Shown here: positions 26,113 through 35,711 of the stretch, piece by piece | How positions within the stretch are numbered: the stretch's first letter is position 1 | How the letters are laid out: the number at the start of each line of letters is the position of its first letter | NCBI RefSeq assembly: GCF_001625085.1 | Contig: NZ_BDAW01000013.1 | Span: forward strand, 124,001-188,000 | Source: Nocardia acidivorans NBRC 108247 | Lineage (GTDB): Bacteria; Actinomycetota; Actinomycetes; Mycobacteriales; Mycobacteriaceae | DNA length: 64,000 nt | Direction: 5' to 3' | The notes under the pieces: generated by a model | Database searches by the model: none | Seen by the model: the letters and a program-made list of their open reading frames with translations, nothing else | What the model was told of the DNA's origin: nothing | Translations under genes and position numbers: made by a program

Positions 26113-28074
26113 GTGTGTGGACTGCTCGGATTTCTGACGGCTCAGACGGCGACCACCCCGGATGGGCGGACGGTCGAGACCACGGCGGCGCAGGTGTACG
26201 AGGCGCTGCACTGCCAACGCCATCGCGGCCCCGATGAGAAGGGCACCTGGAACGACGATCGGATGATCTTCGGCTTCAACCGCCTGTCGATCATCGATAT
26301 CGAGCATTCGCATCAGCCGCTGCGCTGGGGTCCGCCGGAGAATCGAGAGCGGTACGCGCTCACTTTCAATGGCGAGATCTACAACTACCTCGAACTGCGC
26401 GAGGAGTTGCGGGCCGCGCACGGCGCGGAGTTCGGCGATCAGCCGATGTTCGCGACCGAGGGCGACTCCGAGGCGATCGTCGCGGCGTTCCACTACTGGG
26501 GCGCGGAAGCGGCCAAGCGACTGCGCGGCATGTTCGCCTTCGCCATCTGGGATACCGAGCTGCGCAAGCTGTTCGTGGCGCGCGACCCCTTCGGTATCAA
26601 GCCGCTGTTCCTGGCCACCGGCGCGGGCGGCACGGCGTTCTCCAGCGAGAAGAAGAGCCTGCTGGAACTGCTTGCGGCACTGGAGCTCTCCGATGAGCTG
26701 GATCCGCGGGCGCTCGAGCACTACACGGTGCTGCAGTACGTGCCCGAGCCCGAGACGCTGCACAAGAGCGTGCGCCGACTCGAATCCGGTTGTTACGCCT
26801 GGATCGAACCCGGTCAGGCCCCGCGCTTCACCCGGTACTTCAATCCGCAGTTCCGGGTCCGGCCGTTCGGTGACGCCAAGACCCGGTACCGGGAGATCGC
26901 CGCCGCGCTGGAGGATTCGGTCGCCAAGCATATGCGCGCCGATGTGACCGTCGGCTCGTTCCTGTCCGGCGGTATCGACTCCACCGCCATTGCGGCGCTG
27001 GCGATTCGGCACAATCCGAATCTGCTGACCTTCACCTCCGCGTTCGAACGCCAGGGCTATTCGGAGGCCGATGTGGCCGCCGAGACCGCCGAGGCCATCG
27101 GCGCGAAGCATTTCATCCGCATGGTCACACCCGAGGATTTCGCCAACGCGATTCCCGAAATCGTCTGGTACCTGGACGAACCCGTGGCCGATCCGGCGCT
27201 GGTGCCGCTGTACTTCGTGGCCAAGGAGGCCCGTAAGCACGTCAAGGTGGTGCTCTCGGGCGAGGGCGCGGACGAGCTGTTCGGCGGCTATACCATCTAC
27301 CGGGAGCCGTTGTCGCTCAAGCCGTTCGAGTACCTGCCCAAACGCGTGCGCAAGCTCGCGGGGCTGATCTCGGACCGGATTCCGGAGGGCACCCGCGGCA
27401 AGAGCCTGCTGCATCGCGGTTCGCTCGAGCTGGAGGACCGCTACTACGGCAACGCGCGCAGCTTCAATGACGCCCAATTGCGTTCGGTGCTGCGCGAATT
27501 CCGGCCGGAGTGGACACATCAGGATGTCACCGGGCCTATCTACGGCGTGCAGGACCGCGGTATGGATCCGGTCGCGCGCATGCAGCATCTGGACCTGTTC
27601 ACCTGGTTGCGCGGCGATATCCTGGTCAAGGCCGACAAGATGACCATGGCCAACTCCCTGGAACTGCGCGTGCCGTTCCTGGACAACGAGGTCTTCAAGG
27701 TCGCCGAGCGAATCCCGTTCGAACAGAAGATCACCAAGGAGACCACCAAGTACGCGCTGCGCCAGGCGCTGGAGGACATCGTGCCCTCGCATGTGCTGCA
27801 CCGCGCCAAGCTGGGATTCCCTGTCCCGCTGCGGCATTGGCTGCGCGGCCCGGAGCTCTACGACTGGGCCCGCCAGCAGATCGCCGACTCCGGCACCGAT
27901 CACCTGCTGAACAAGGCGGCCATCTCGGCCATGCTCGAGGCGCATCGCACCGGGCCGATCGATCACTCGCGCCGGCTCTGGACGCTGCTGGTGTTCATGG
28001 TGTGGCACGGCATCTTCGTCGAGCAGCGCATCAAGCCGGAGATCCAGGAACCGGTCTACCCGGTCAACCTCTGA
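26113..28074 (+). CDS. asnB: Glutamine-hydrolysing asparagine synthetase
   Basis: 653 residues from the GTG at 26113, required because the nucleophile must be Cys2: the protein opens (M)CGLLGF. The N-terminal glutaminase domain includes RHRGPDEKGTW and LTFNGEIYNYLELR. The C-terminal synthetase domain has the PP-loop SFLSGGIDSTAIAAL (about residues 280-294) and LSGEGADELFGGY. The upstream in-frame extension of 94 codons has no coding character. In mycobacteria this enzyme (Rv2201, also called ltsA) amidates meso-diaminopimelate in peptidoglycan, and the same cell-wall role is likely here given the synteny with ctaC. Confidence 0.95.
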   Translation: MCGLLGFLTAQTATTPDGRTVETTAAQVYEALHCQRHRGPDEKGTWNDDRMIFGFNRLSIIDIEHSHQPLRWGPPENRERYALTFNGEIYNYLELREELRAAHGAEFGDQPMFATEGDSEAIVAAFHYWGAEAAKRLRGMFAFAIWDTELRKLFVARDPFGIKPLFLATGAGGTAFSSEKKSLLELLAALELSDELDPRALEHYTVLQYVPEPETLHKSVRRLESGCYAWIEPGQAPRFTRYFNPQFRVRPFGDAKTRYREIAAALEDSVAKHMRADVTVGSFLSGGIDSTAIAALAIRHNPNLLTFTSAFERQGYSEADVAAETAEAIGAKHFIRMVTPEDFANAIPEIVWYLDEPVADPALVPLYFVAKEARKHVKVVLSGEGADELFGGYTIYREPLSLKPFEYLPKRVRKLAGLISDRIPEGTRGKSLLHRGSLELEDRYYGNARSFNDAQLRSVLREFRPEWTHQDVTGPIYGVQDRGMDPVARMQHLDLFTWLRGDILVKADKMTMANSLELRVPFLDNEVFKVAERIPFEQKITKETTKYALRQALEDIVPSHVLHRAKLGFPVPLRHWLRGPELYDWARQQIADSGTDHLLNKAAISAMLEAHRTGPIDHSRRLWTLLVFMVWHGIFVEQRIKPEIQEPVYPVNL

Positions 28075-28080
28075 GGCGTG

Positions 28081-28117
28081 GGGGCGGTAGCCGACTCAAC
28101 CGGTCGGCTTCTGCCCC
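28081..28117. terminator. Hairpin between convergent asnB and AcoR-like genes
   Basis: GGGGC...AGCCGAC pairs with GTCGGCT...GCCCC, 12 of 15 positions with a 3-nt internal mismatch. One arm overlaps the stop region of the minus-strand gene. It may serve both transcripts. Confidence 0.45.
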
Positions 28118-29883
28118 ACTCGGATTCCGTAGGCCTGGATCTTGCGATACAGCGAGGACCGGGCGATGCCGACCAGCACCGCCGCGTCCCGGCGATTGCC
28201 GCCGGTCTGGATCAGCGCCCGCACGATGGCCGTGCGCTCGGCCATCTCGATCGGCGTGAGCCTGCGGCCACCGGAGACGAAACAGGTCTCCGGCAGATCC
28301 TCGGCCCGCAGATCCCCCACCGGACGCCGAGTCAGCGCGGTGCGCAGCGCATCCCGCAGCTCGGCCGCATTGCCGGGCCAGTCGTGGCCGAGCAGTACGC
28401 GCAGTGCCGCGGGGGTGCAGGCCACGGTCCGGCGCGGGGCCAGCACCCCGAGCAGATGCGAGACCAGTTGCGGCACATCATCGATGCGATGCCGCAGCGG
28501 CGGCACGCTGATCGAGCCCTCGAAATGCCCCAGCGCGGCGTCCAGGTGCTCGTTGTCGTCCTGTGCGCCTTCCGAATTCGGATTCGTCATGGTGGCGGCC
28601 AGCCAGCCGTCCGGGGCCAGGGCGGTCAGGGCGCGATCGAGATCCGCGTGGTCGGCGGACAATTCGTCGAGGTGGGCCAGCACCAGGGTGGGCTGACGCG
28701 CGGCGGCCAGGGTGGCGGGCAGATGCGCGAAGGGCGTTTCACCGCGGCAGTCGACGATCACCAGCGAGCGGGTGGGGAAGGTGCGCCGGTGCGCCGCGGT
28801 GATCAAAGCCAGTTTGCCGGTACCGGATTCGCCGGTCACGACCACCGGGGTGCCGGTGCGGGCGGCCTCCAGGATTTCACCGGTGACGCGTCGCCATGAC
28901 GAGGAGTCACCGGGCACCTCGGGCAGGCCGATCGATTTGACGACGGCGCGGCGGGGGCCCGCCTCAGGGGTGGTGAGATCGACCCGCATGACCACCCCGG
29001 CGATATCCGCTCCGACGATGACCGTTTCCGGGCGCACCCGCGCGGTGCGGCCGGTGGGCAGTTCCACATCCAGCACCATGCTGTCGCGTAATCCGGTGAG
29101 CCCGGTCGCGATTTCCCGCAGGTACGCCTTCTCCTGCGGCAGCAGTTGCTGATTGGCGCGGGTATCGCTCATGAACACATCGCCGCCCAGCGACAGGACC
29201 GGTCCGCGCCGGGTGCGGCTCACCCGCAGGAAGCGTTCCAGCACCGCCTGCTGATGCACCGATCCGCTGGCGCGCAGCTCGATTTCGATATTGCGGGCCG
29301 CCTGCTGGGCCAGCGAATGCATGAACGGGCTGGCGTCCTCGGCCAGGCAGCTCAGATCCAGGACGCCCTGGATCGTTCCGGTGAGCGGATCGCGGATCGG
29401 CGCGCCCGCGCACGCGAAGACCGTGATGTTCTCGGCGAAATGCTCATGCCCGGTAATGAATACGGCTTTTCCGGAGGCCAGCGCCGTGCCCACCCCATTG
29501 GTGCCGACATCGTCCTCGCTGTAGTTGAAGCCGGGCGCGAAGAACACGGTGTCGAACCGGCCGCCGAGCAGCCGTTGATTGTCGCGCCGGATGAGCACCC
29601 GCGAATTCCGGTCGGTGAGCGCGATACTCACCGCCAGATCGCTCAATTCCACTTCGAGGCGGTTGATCACGGGCAGCGCGCACTGCACGAACCTGCTCTG
29701 CAGATCCAGATCGGCGACATATCCGCGATCGAGCACATTGGTCAGATCGCTGACGCCCGCCGCGAGGGATCGCTGCCAGGACGCCGACACCAACCCCGAT
29801 ACCGCGTCGGCGGGTACATCACCCGAGCTCAGGAAGCTCTCGCGCGCCCGCACCACTGGGATGCTGTGTCCGGCCAGACTCAC
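28096..29883 (-). CDS. AcoR-like enhancer-binding-type regulator (GAF - AAA-like - Fis HTH)
   Basis: 595 residues from a GTG at 29883, preceded by GAGAGGGG. The N-terminal sensor region has a GAF-type domain (ALTDRNSRVLIRRDN, ...DDVGTNGVGTALASGKAV). The centre has a Walker A GESGTGKLALI, but no GAFTGA loop for contacting sigma-54. The end is a Fis-type helix-turn-helix, GGNRRDAAVLVGIARSSLYRKIQ. Actinobacteria lack sigma-54, and such proteins act with sigma-70-type promoters, often on alcohol or acetoin catabolism. A perfect palindrome lies 45 bp upstream of the start. No target operon is adjacent. Confidence 0.85.
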   Translation of the reverse strand: MSLAGHSIPVVRARESFLSSGDVPADAVSGLVSASWQRSLAAGVSDLTNVLDRGYVADLDLQSRFVQCALPVINRLEVELSDLAVSIALTDRNSRVLIRRDNQRLLGGRFDTVFFAPGFNYSEDDVGTNGVGTALASGKAVFITGHEHFAENITVFACAGAPIRDPLTGTIQGVLDLSCLAEDASPFMHSLAQQAARNIEIELRASGSVHQQAVLERFLRVSRTRRGPVLSLGGDVFMSDTRANQQLLPQEKAYLREIATGLTGLRDSMVLDVELPTGRTARVRPETVIVGADIAGVVMRVDLTTPEAGPRRAVVKSIGLPEVPGDSSSWRRVTGEILEAARTGTPVVVTGESGTGKLALITAAHRRTFPTRSLVIVDCRGETPFAHLPATLAAARQPTLVLAHLDELSADHADLDRALTALAPDGWLAATMTNPNSEGAQDDNEHLDAALGHFEGSISVPPLRHRIDDVPQLVSHLLGVLAPRRTVACTPAALRVLLGHDWPGNAAELRDALRTALTRRPVGDLRAEDLPETCFVSGGRRLTPIEMAERTAIVRALIQTGGNRRDAAVLVGIARSSLYRKIQAYGIRVGQKPTG

Positions 29884-29927
29884 CCCGGGCCCCTCTCGCC
29901 GTATGTCGCCGCCTTCATCGCCTCCAG

Positions 29928-29944
29928 TGTCCCAAAGTGGGACA
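29928..29944. promoter_or_regulatory. Palindromic operator upstream of the AcoR-like gene
   Basis: TGTCCCA-AAG-TGGGACA has perfect 7-bp arms around a 3-bp centre. Its place just upstream of the regulator start suggests autoregulation. Confidence 0.65.
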
Positions 29945-30139
29945 TCGCATCCGGGTGATTCCACCTGAAACTGATGACACCAACGACTGTGACCTCAGCC
30001 GCTGACGGATACGTGCCCCATTCGGCTGTGGCGCCTGTTGGAGTGCCCACCCGCCCCGGCCACCGGTGCCAGTGTTGTCACCCGTGACCAACCGCCCAAG
30101 GTCACGTCCCGGGCCGGGGCAGGTGGTGCGGCACACGAC

Positions 30140-30535
30140 CTATTTCAGGAAGCTCTCCAGAAACGCGGTGCGATCGAACATGGCGGCGGTGTCGCGCGCG
30201 GAGGGGCTGCCGGCGTCCGGATCGGCTCCGGCGGCGATCAGCGCCTTCAGAATCTCCGTCTCGCCCTTGAAAATGGCTCCCGCCAAAGGGGTTTGGCCCG
30301 CGTCATTGGTGACATTGGGGTCCGCGCCGTGCGCGAGCAGGGTGGCCACCGCGGCTTCGTTGCCGTGGTACGCGGCGAGCATGAGAATGCTGTCGCCGTT
30401 CTCGTTGGTCAGATTGGCCGGTACACCGGCATCGAGGTAGGCCGCCAATTTCTCGGCGTCACCCTGGCGGGCGAAGTCGAAGATCTGACCGGCCAACTCG
30501 AGGACCTTGTCCGCATCGGGGTCGTTCGCGCTCAT
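30140..30535 (-). CDS. Ankyrin-repeat protein
   Basis: 131 residues from the ATG at 30535. A much longer in-frame opening upstream is the antisense shadow of the flavoprotein gene. Three to four ankyrin repeats are visible: GDAEKLAAYLDAGVPANLTNE, GDSILMLAAYHGNEAAVATLL, and GQTPLAGAIFKGETEILKALI. It is cytosolic and a probable protein-protein adaptor. It diverges from the flavoprotein gene with 96 bp between the starts, so the two may be co-regulated. Ankyrin proteins sit beside catalase or reductase genes in some bacteria, but the partner here is not known. Confidence 0.85.
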   Translation of the reverse strand: MSANDPDADKVLELAGQIFDFARQGDAEKLAAYLDAGVPANLTNENGDSILMLAAYHGNEAAVATLLAHGADPNVTNDAGQTPLAGAIFKGETEILKALIAAGADPDAGSPSARDTAAMFDRTAFLESFLK

Positions 30536-30631
30536 TGGTCCAGTACTACCACCCCGGGCCGAAGTCCGGAACAGGCGATTCTCGGTGCCCGCGGCGGCGC
30601 ACGGCCCGGATCGGGACGTAACGTCATCGGT

Positions 30632-32005
30632 ATGACTGAGCGTCTGGTGATCATCGGCGGGGATGCGGCCGGAATGTCGGCGGCCTCGCAGGCACGGCGA
30701 ATGAAATCCGCGAAGGAATTGGAGATCGTCGTCTTCGAACGCGGGCATTTCACCTCCTTCTCGGCCTGCGGCATCCCGTACTGGGTGGGCGGGGATGTGC
30801 GGGAGCGCGATCAGCTCATCGCCCGCACCCCCGAGGAGCATCGGGCCCGCGATATCGATCTGCGGATGCGCGTGGAGGTGCTCGAACTCGATGTGCCCGG
30901 CCACCGGGTGCGGGCGCGGGAACTGGAGTCCGGCGCGGAGAGCTGGGTCGGCTACGACAAGCTGGTGATCGCGACCGGCGCGACCCCGATCCGGCCGCCC
31001 ATTCCCGGTATCGACGCGCCCGGCGTGCACGGGGTGCAGACCCTGGACGACGGTCAGGACCTCATCGAATCCCTGGAATCGAGTCCGGGCCGCCGGGCGG
31101 TGGTGGTCGGGGCGGGCTATGTCGGCGTCGAGATGGCCGAGGCGCTGATCAATCGCGGCTACGAGGTCACCGTGATCAATCGCGGACCGCAGCCGATGGC
31201 CACGCTGGACCCGGATATGGGCTCGCTCATCCGGAAAGCCATGGAGGGCTTGGGTATTCGCGTGCTGTGCACCGCCGAACTGACCAAGGTGCTTACCGAT
31301 GACACCGGCCGGGTGCGCGCCGTCGCCACCGCCGAGGCCGAATTCCCCGCCGATGTGGTCGTGCTCGGCATCGGCGTGCGCCCGAATACCGAATTGGCCC
31401 GTGCCGCAGGGCTTCCGCTCGGCTCGCACGACGGACTGCTCACCGATCTGTCCATGCGGGTGCGCGGATACCGGGACGTCTGGGCGGGCGGTGACTGCGT
31501 GGAGGTGCTGGACCTGGTCTCGGGGACCGAACGCCACATCGCCCTGGGCACGCACGCCAATAAGCACGGCCAGATCATCGGCGCGAATATCGGCGGCGGC
31601 TATGCCACCTTCCCCGGTGTGGTCGGCACCGCCGTCAGCAAGGTCTGCGACCTCGAGGTGGCCCGAACCGGCCTGCGCGAGAAGGACGCCCACGCCGCGG
31701 GCCTGCAATTCGAGACCGTCACCATCGAATCCACCAGCCGTTCCGGATACTTCCCCGGCACCGCCCCGATGACCGTCAAGATGCTCGCCGAACGCCGCAC
31801 CGGCCGCCTGCTCGGCGTCCAACTGGTGGGCCGCGAGGGCGCCGCCAAACGCATCGACATCGCCGCGGTGGCCCTCACCGCCCGCATGACCGTCGACCAG
31901 ATGATCGCCCTGGACCTCGGCTACGCACCCCCCTTCTCCCCCGTCTGGGACCCCATCCTGGTCGCCGCCCGCAAGGCCGCCGTCGCGGTGGAGCGCAATC
32001 GCTGA
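30632..32005 (+). CDS. Pyridine nucleotide-disulfide oxidoreductase (CoA-disulfide reductase / NADH oxidase-like)
   Basis: 457 residues from the ATG at 30632; longer frames upstream lack coding character. The FAD loop VIIGGDAAGMSAASQAR opens the protein. FTSFSACGIPYWVGG carries the single redox cysteine typical of CoA-disulfide reductases and NADH oxidases. A second dinucleotide loop, AVVVGAGYVGVEMAEAL, binds NAD(P)H, and VWAGGDCVEV is the C-terminal FAD contact. It would keep a low-molecular thiol or an electron acceptor reduced; the thiol may differ from CoA, since this group uses mycothiol. No ribosome site is apparent, so it may be leaderless. Confidence 0.85.
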   Translation: MTERLVIIGGDAAGMSAASQARRMKSAKELEIVVFERGHFTSFSACGIPYWVGGDVRERDQLIARTPEEHRARDIDLRMRVEVLELDVPGHRVRARELESGAESWVGYDKLVIATGATPIRPPIPGIDAPGVHGVQTLDDGQDLIESLESSPGRRAVVVGAGYVGVEMAEALINRGYEVTVINRGPQPMATLDPDMGSLIRKAMEGLGIRVLCTAELTKVLTDDTGRVRAVATAEAEFPADVVVLGIGVRPNTELARAAGLPLGSHDGLLTDLSMRVRGYRDVWAGGDCVEVLDLVSGTERHIALGTHANKHGQIIGANIGGGYATFPGVVGTAVSKVCDLEVARTGLREKDAHAAGLQFETVTIESTSRSGYFPGTAPMTVKMLAERRTGRLLGVQLVGREGAAKRIDIAAVALTARMTVDQMIALDLGYAPPFSPVWDPILVAARKAAVAVERNR

Positions 32006-32134
32006 TATCGATGGGGAATACCGGCGAAGTTGACGGGAATAGCTCAGCGGAGGAGATTGTCGGGCATTGTTAGGGGCGAGGTCCGGGCAGCAATCTCCGT
32101 AGCTGTCCATAGGGCCCCGGCAGGAGTGTTGCGC

Positions 32135-32851
32135 GTGAAGTGGCGATGGTCTCGGGGTGAAGAAGAACCGGCGAAGCCCGCCGGGGGCGAGCCGGTGCGC
32201 AAGGTCGTGAAACAGCGCGGGCCTTCGGTTTTCGAGCAGGCCATGCGCGCGGCCGACGCCGAACCGGATTTCGAGACGCGAATTCGACTGGTACTGACCG
32301 CGATTCGTGAACTGCTCGGACGCGATGACGATGCCGAGCTGGCACGGGATCGGCGACCGGTGCAGGAACGGCTGGTCGAGGCGGCGCGCATCGCACCCGA
32401 TACGGCGCTGCGGCTGCTGTGCGATGTGGCCGATCGGTGCGGGATAGAGACCGAGGCCGGGCGGCAGGCGCTCACGGTGTGGACCCGGGAACCGGTGGCG
32501 GCGGAGTTCGCGCGCACCTGGTTCGCGGCCGAATGCCTGATCGAGGACAATGCCGAACTCGGTGTGTGGCTGGCCAATTCGGTGCGCGCCGACGCGGTGT
32601 CGGCCGAGTTCCGGCAACTGGCCCGCGGGCATCTGACCGGACTGGTGGACCGGCATTTCGAGCGGTACCAGTTCTCCGGGTCATCGGTTCCGGTGTGGCA
32701 GGTGCTGTACGCGCTCGGGCCCGCGAGCAGATCCGAGTGGTTCCTGCGGCTGGCCGAACTGGCCGAGGAACGCGGTGACACCGGTGAAGCCGCGCGCAGA
32801 TACGAACTGGCACAACGGTTCGGCGGCGCGCGCACCCCCGGGAAGCGATGA
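32135..32851 (+). CDS. Hypothetical helical protein
   Basis: 238 residues from a GTG at 32135 chosen for the AGGAG 8 nt upstream. The first ~35 residues are basic and charged (KWRWSRGEEEPAKPAG). The rest is mainly helical with repeating Ala/Arg/Glu/Leu, no signal peptide and no membrane segment. A TPR-like tail (SEWFLRLAELAEERGDTGEAARRYELAQRFG) suggests a scaffold. It follows the flavoprotein gene and converges with metI. Not recognised. Confidence 0.65.
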   Translation: MKWRWSRGEEEPAKPAGGEPVRKVVKQRGPSVFEQAMRAADAEPDFETRIRLVLTAIRELLGRDDDAELARDRRPVQERLVEAARIAPDTALRLLCDVADRCGIETEAGRQALTVWTREPVAAEFARTWFAAECLIEDNAELGVWLANSVRADAVSAEFRQLARGHLTGLVDRHFERYQFSGSSVPVWQVLYALGPASRSEWFLRLAELAEERGDTGEAARRYELAQRFGGARTPGKR

Positions 32852-32875
32852 CTACGCCCCGCGCGCGATGAGTAC

Positions 32876-32907
32876 GGACGGCCCGCCGACGAGGTGACGG
32901 GCCGTCC
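32876..32907. terminator. Bidirectional terminator between convergent genes
   Basis: GGACGGCCCG pairs perfectly with CGGGCCGTCC (10 bp, 12-nt loop) between the hypothetical gene and metI. Confidence 0.8.
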
Positions 32908-32913
32908 ATCCCC

Positions 32914-33591
32914 TCAACGCCGCAATACTCTGCGGGCCAACCAGTTCCCGAAGAACTGGATGCCTTGCACCCCCGCGATAATGATCAGCGTCGCCACCAG
33001 CGTGACCTGCCAATCAAACCGCTGATAGCCGTAGACCAGCGCGAAATCGCCGAGCCCGCCACCACCGACCGTGCCCGCCATGGCCGACATATCCACCACC
33101 GCGATCACCACGAACGTGTAGCCGAGCACCAAGGGCCCCAACGCCTCCGGGATCAGCAGCGTCGTGATGATCCGCAGCGGCCCCGCCCCCATCGACCGCG
33201 CCGCCTCGATCACCCCGGGATCCACGGTCACCAGATTCTGCTCGACGATCCGGGCGATACCGAACGACGCGGCCACGATCATGACGAACGCCGCCGCATC
33301 GGTGCCGATGGTGGTGCCGACCACCTGCAAGGTCACCGGTCCCAGCGCCGCCAGCAGAATGATGAACGGAATCGGCCGCACCACATTCACCAGGAAATTG
33401 AGCACCAGATTGACCGGCGCGTTCGCCAGCAATCCACCCTTGCGCGTGGTGTACAGCAGGGTCCCGAGCCCCAGCCCGATCACCCCGCCCACCACGAAGG
33501 TCAACAGCACCAGGTAGATGGTGGTCCCGATGGCCTCGGTGAGCACCGGGGTCAGCTTGTCCCAATCCGTCTGCACCGCCGCGTAATTCAC
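32914..33591 (-). CDS. metI: Methionine ABC transporter permease
   Basis: 225 residues with about five membrane helices. The cytoplasmic EAA loop, EAARSMGAGPLRIITTLLIPEALG, docks onto the ATPase. Its size and the VVRPIPFIILL segment are typical of MetI (MetP). Its start overlaps the stop of metN by 4 nt. The order metQ-metN-metI forms one operon for uptake of D/L-methionine or a related compound. Confidence 0.92.
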   Translation of the reverse strand: MNYAAVQTDWDKLTPVLTEAIGTTIYLVLLTFVVGGVIGLGLGTLLYTTRKGGLLANAPVNLVLNFLVNVVRPIPFIILLAALGPVTLQVVGTTIGTDAAAFVMIVAASFGIARIVEQNLVTVDPGVIEAARSMGAGPLRIITTLLIPEALGPLVLGYTFVVIAVVDMSAMAGTVGGGGLGDFALVYGYQRFDWQVTLVATLIIIAGVQGIQFFGNWLARRVLRR

Positions 33592-34703
33592 GCAGACCTC
33601 CGCTCGTCAGCCGCCGGGCTTCCCGCCAGCACACCGGCAACCCGGTCCACCGCCTCCGCCGCGCCGTCGAGGGCGAGGGTCAGGCTGCCGAAGGTCTTGT
33701 CCTGCAACGTGCTCACGCCGCCGTACACGATTTCGACGGTGACGCCCGCCTGGGCGGCGGTGGCCAGGGCGGTGCCGATGCCGCGTTCATCGTCGATATC
33801 CACGGTGACGAGGCGGCCGGGGTGTTTCGCGCCGAGGCGTTGCAGCTCTTCGGGATTGGGCCGGTTGTGCAGGACCGTCTCCACGAATGAGCGGGTCGGG
33901 GCGGCCCGCGGGGCGGCGAAGACGTCGAAAGTCCGCGCCAGCTCCACGATTCGGCCCTCGGCCAGGACCGCGACCCGATCGGCGACGGCGCGGATCACAT
34001 CCATCTCATGGGTGATCACCACAATCGTCACGCCGAGTTCGCGATTCACCTTCTTCAGCAGGCGCAGCACCTCACCGGTGGTCTCCGGATCCAGCGCCGA
34101 GGTCGCCTCATCGGCCAGCAGCAGGGCGGGCGAGGTGGCCAGCGCGCGGGCAATGCCCACCCGCTGCTTCTGCCCGCCGGAGAGTTGATCCGGATAGCTG
34201 CGCGCCTTGTCGGCGAGCCCCACGAATTCCAGCAGCTCGGCCACCCGCGCCTTGCGCCGCGCACGTGACCAGCCGGCCACCTTCAACGGGTACTCGATAT
34301 TGCCCGCGGCGGTGCGTGATCGGAACAGATTGAACTGCTGGAACACCATGCCGATATCGCGCCGCAGCTGCCGCACCCGGGATTCGGGCACCCCGGTGAT
34401 CGGATCGCCGGAGATGAGCACCGTCCCGCTGGTCGGCTGCTCCAGGGCATTGATGAGCCGCACCAGCGTGCTCTTACCCGCCCCGGAGTACCCGATCACG
34501 CCGAAGATCTCCCCGCGCTCGATGCGCAGATCGATATCGTCCAGCGCCGTATGCGATTGCCTGCCCGCCTTGAACACCTTGGTGACCGAACGGAATTCGA
34601 CCGCGGCATGCTCGGACGCGGTAGCCCGACGCACGGCGTGACCCGGCTCGGTCACGGCGTGCGGATTCGGTTGTGCGGTGCTCTCGGTGGCGTTGCCGCT
34701 CAC
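33588..34703 (-). CDS. metN: Methionine ABC transporter ATP-binding protein
   Basis: 371 residues. About 35 residues of variable N-terminus come before the ATPase, whose Walker A is IGYSGAGKSTLVR, signature LSGGQKQRVGIARAL and Walker B ALLLADEATSALD. The last ~80 residues, starting around RLVTVDIDDERGIG, are a NIL/ACT-like domain that in MetN binds methionine and inhibits transport from inside. It overlaps metQ and metI by 4 nt each. Confidence 0.93.
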   Translation of the reverse strand: MSGNATESTAQPNPHAVTEPGHAVRRATASEHAAVEFRSVTKVFKAGRQSHTALDDIDLRIERGEIFGVIGYSGAGKSTLVRLINALEQPTSGTVLISGDPITGVPESRVRQLRRDIGMVFQQFNLFRSRTAAGNIEYPLKVAGWSRARRKARVAELLEFVGLADKARSYPDQLSGGQKQRVGIARALATSPALLLADEATSALDPETTGEVLRLLKKVNRELGVTIVVITHEMDVIRAVADRVAVLAEGRIVELARTFDVFAAPRAAPTRSFVETVLHNRPNPEELQRLGAKHPGRLVTVDIDDERGIGTALATAAQAGVTVEIVYGGVSTLQDKTFGSLTLALDGAAEAVDRVAGVLAGSPAADERRSA

Positions 34704-35581
34704 TTCTTCTCGCGGATGGTCTGCTGCACCCGCGACAGGATCTGCTCCAGCTCCGGTCCACTGCGCTTGACCTCGACCGCGGTCCCCTTGGAGGTCTTCG
34801 CGACCGCCGCCTGCACCTCCGGCCCGTGCCAGATCTCCACCAGTTTCAGATAGGTGGGGTTGGTCTTGTCCGCACTTCGCGTGACGAACGCGTTGATGTA
34901 CGGCTCGGCCCCCGAATTCTTCGGATCATCCTTGTACAGCGCCGAATTCGGGTCGATGCCGGACTTCTCCAGGAAGGTGTTGTTCACCACGGACCCGTCC
35001 ACCGACGCCAGCGACAGCGCGGTCTGGGCGGCGTCCACCGCGGTCACCTTCACCTTGGAGGCGCCCTTGTCGACATCGGCGGGGGTGGGCTGCTTGGCAT
35101 CGCCGGACAGCTTCAACAGTCCGGCCGCCTGGAGCACGAACAGCGCCCGCGCCTGATTGGTCGGATCGTTCGGAATGGCGATCTCACCGCCCTGCGGGAT
35201 CTCGGCCAGGCTCTTGTGCTTCTTGGAGTACAACCCCAGCGGCACGATCTGGGTCGCCCCGATCGGCGTCAGATCATCATTGTTGGCGACGTTGTACTGC
35301 CCCAGGAATTGCAGATGCTGGAACAGATTCACATCCACCTGCTTCTGCGACAACGCCGCATTGGGCTGCGAATAGTCGGAGTAGTGGGTGATCTCCAGCG
35401 TAATGCCCTGCGCCTTGGCCTGATCGGCGAAGACATCCCACTGCGGATCGGTCTCGGTGGTGCCGATGCGCACCACGTTTCCGGACGCGTCATCGTTCTT
35501 ACCGCACGCCGTCGCGGTGAGGGTGAGGCCCGCAACTGCCGCAACCAGGACCGGGATCGCCAGTACCCGTTGGAATTTCAC
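34700..35581 (-). CDS. metQ: Methionine-binding lipoprotein (NLPA family)
   Basis: 293 residues from a GTG at 35581 with GGGAG six bases upstream; a long in-frame extension runs through the divergent promoter and is not coding. Signal peptide KFQRVLAIPVLVAAVAG ends at the lipobox TATAC. Family segments include VRIGTTETDPQWDVFADQAK, VDVNLFQHLQFL and LYSKKHKSLAEIPQGGEIAIP. It captures methionine outside the membrane and delivers it to MetNI. It diverges from a second NLPA-type gene with 130 bp between. Confidence 0.92.
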   Translation of the reverse strand: MKFQRVLAIPVLVAAVAGLTLTATACGKNDDASGNVVRIGTTETDPQWDVFADQAKAQGITLEITHYSDYSQPNAALSQKQVDVNLFQHLQFLGQYNVANNDDLTPIGATQIVPLGLYSKKHKSLAEIPQGGEIAIPNDPTNQARALFVLQAAGLLKLSGDAKQPTPADVDKGASKVKVTAVDAAQTALSLASVDGSVVNNTFLEKSGIDPNSALYKDDPKNSGAEPYINAFVTRSADKTNPTYLKLVEIWHGPEVQAAVAKTSKGTAVEVKRSGPELEQILSRVQQTIREKK

Positions 35582-35711
35582 TCGTGCTCCCGCATGATCG
35601 TCGAAATCTAACCCGGTCATGCAACCCTGCGGGCAACCCTTCGGCAATGATTGCGATCCGGGCGATCCAAACACTCCCGGAGGCCGTGCCCGGTCGCCTA
35701 CCTTGCCCAAA

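Noticed and set aside
26026..28008. 660-codon minus-strand frame opposite asnB
   Set aside because: Antisense shadow in GC-rich DNA; the plus strand has complete asparagine synthetase motifs.
30140..32656. 838-codon minus-strand frame
   Set aside because: Only its last 131 codons (from 30535) are real, encoding ankyrin repeats; the rest is antisense to two plus-strand genes.
35582..35711. SAM-type riboswitch between the two methionine-binding genes
   Set aside because: GCGGGCAACCC resembles part of a SAM riboswitch core, but I could not find the other conserved stems.
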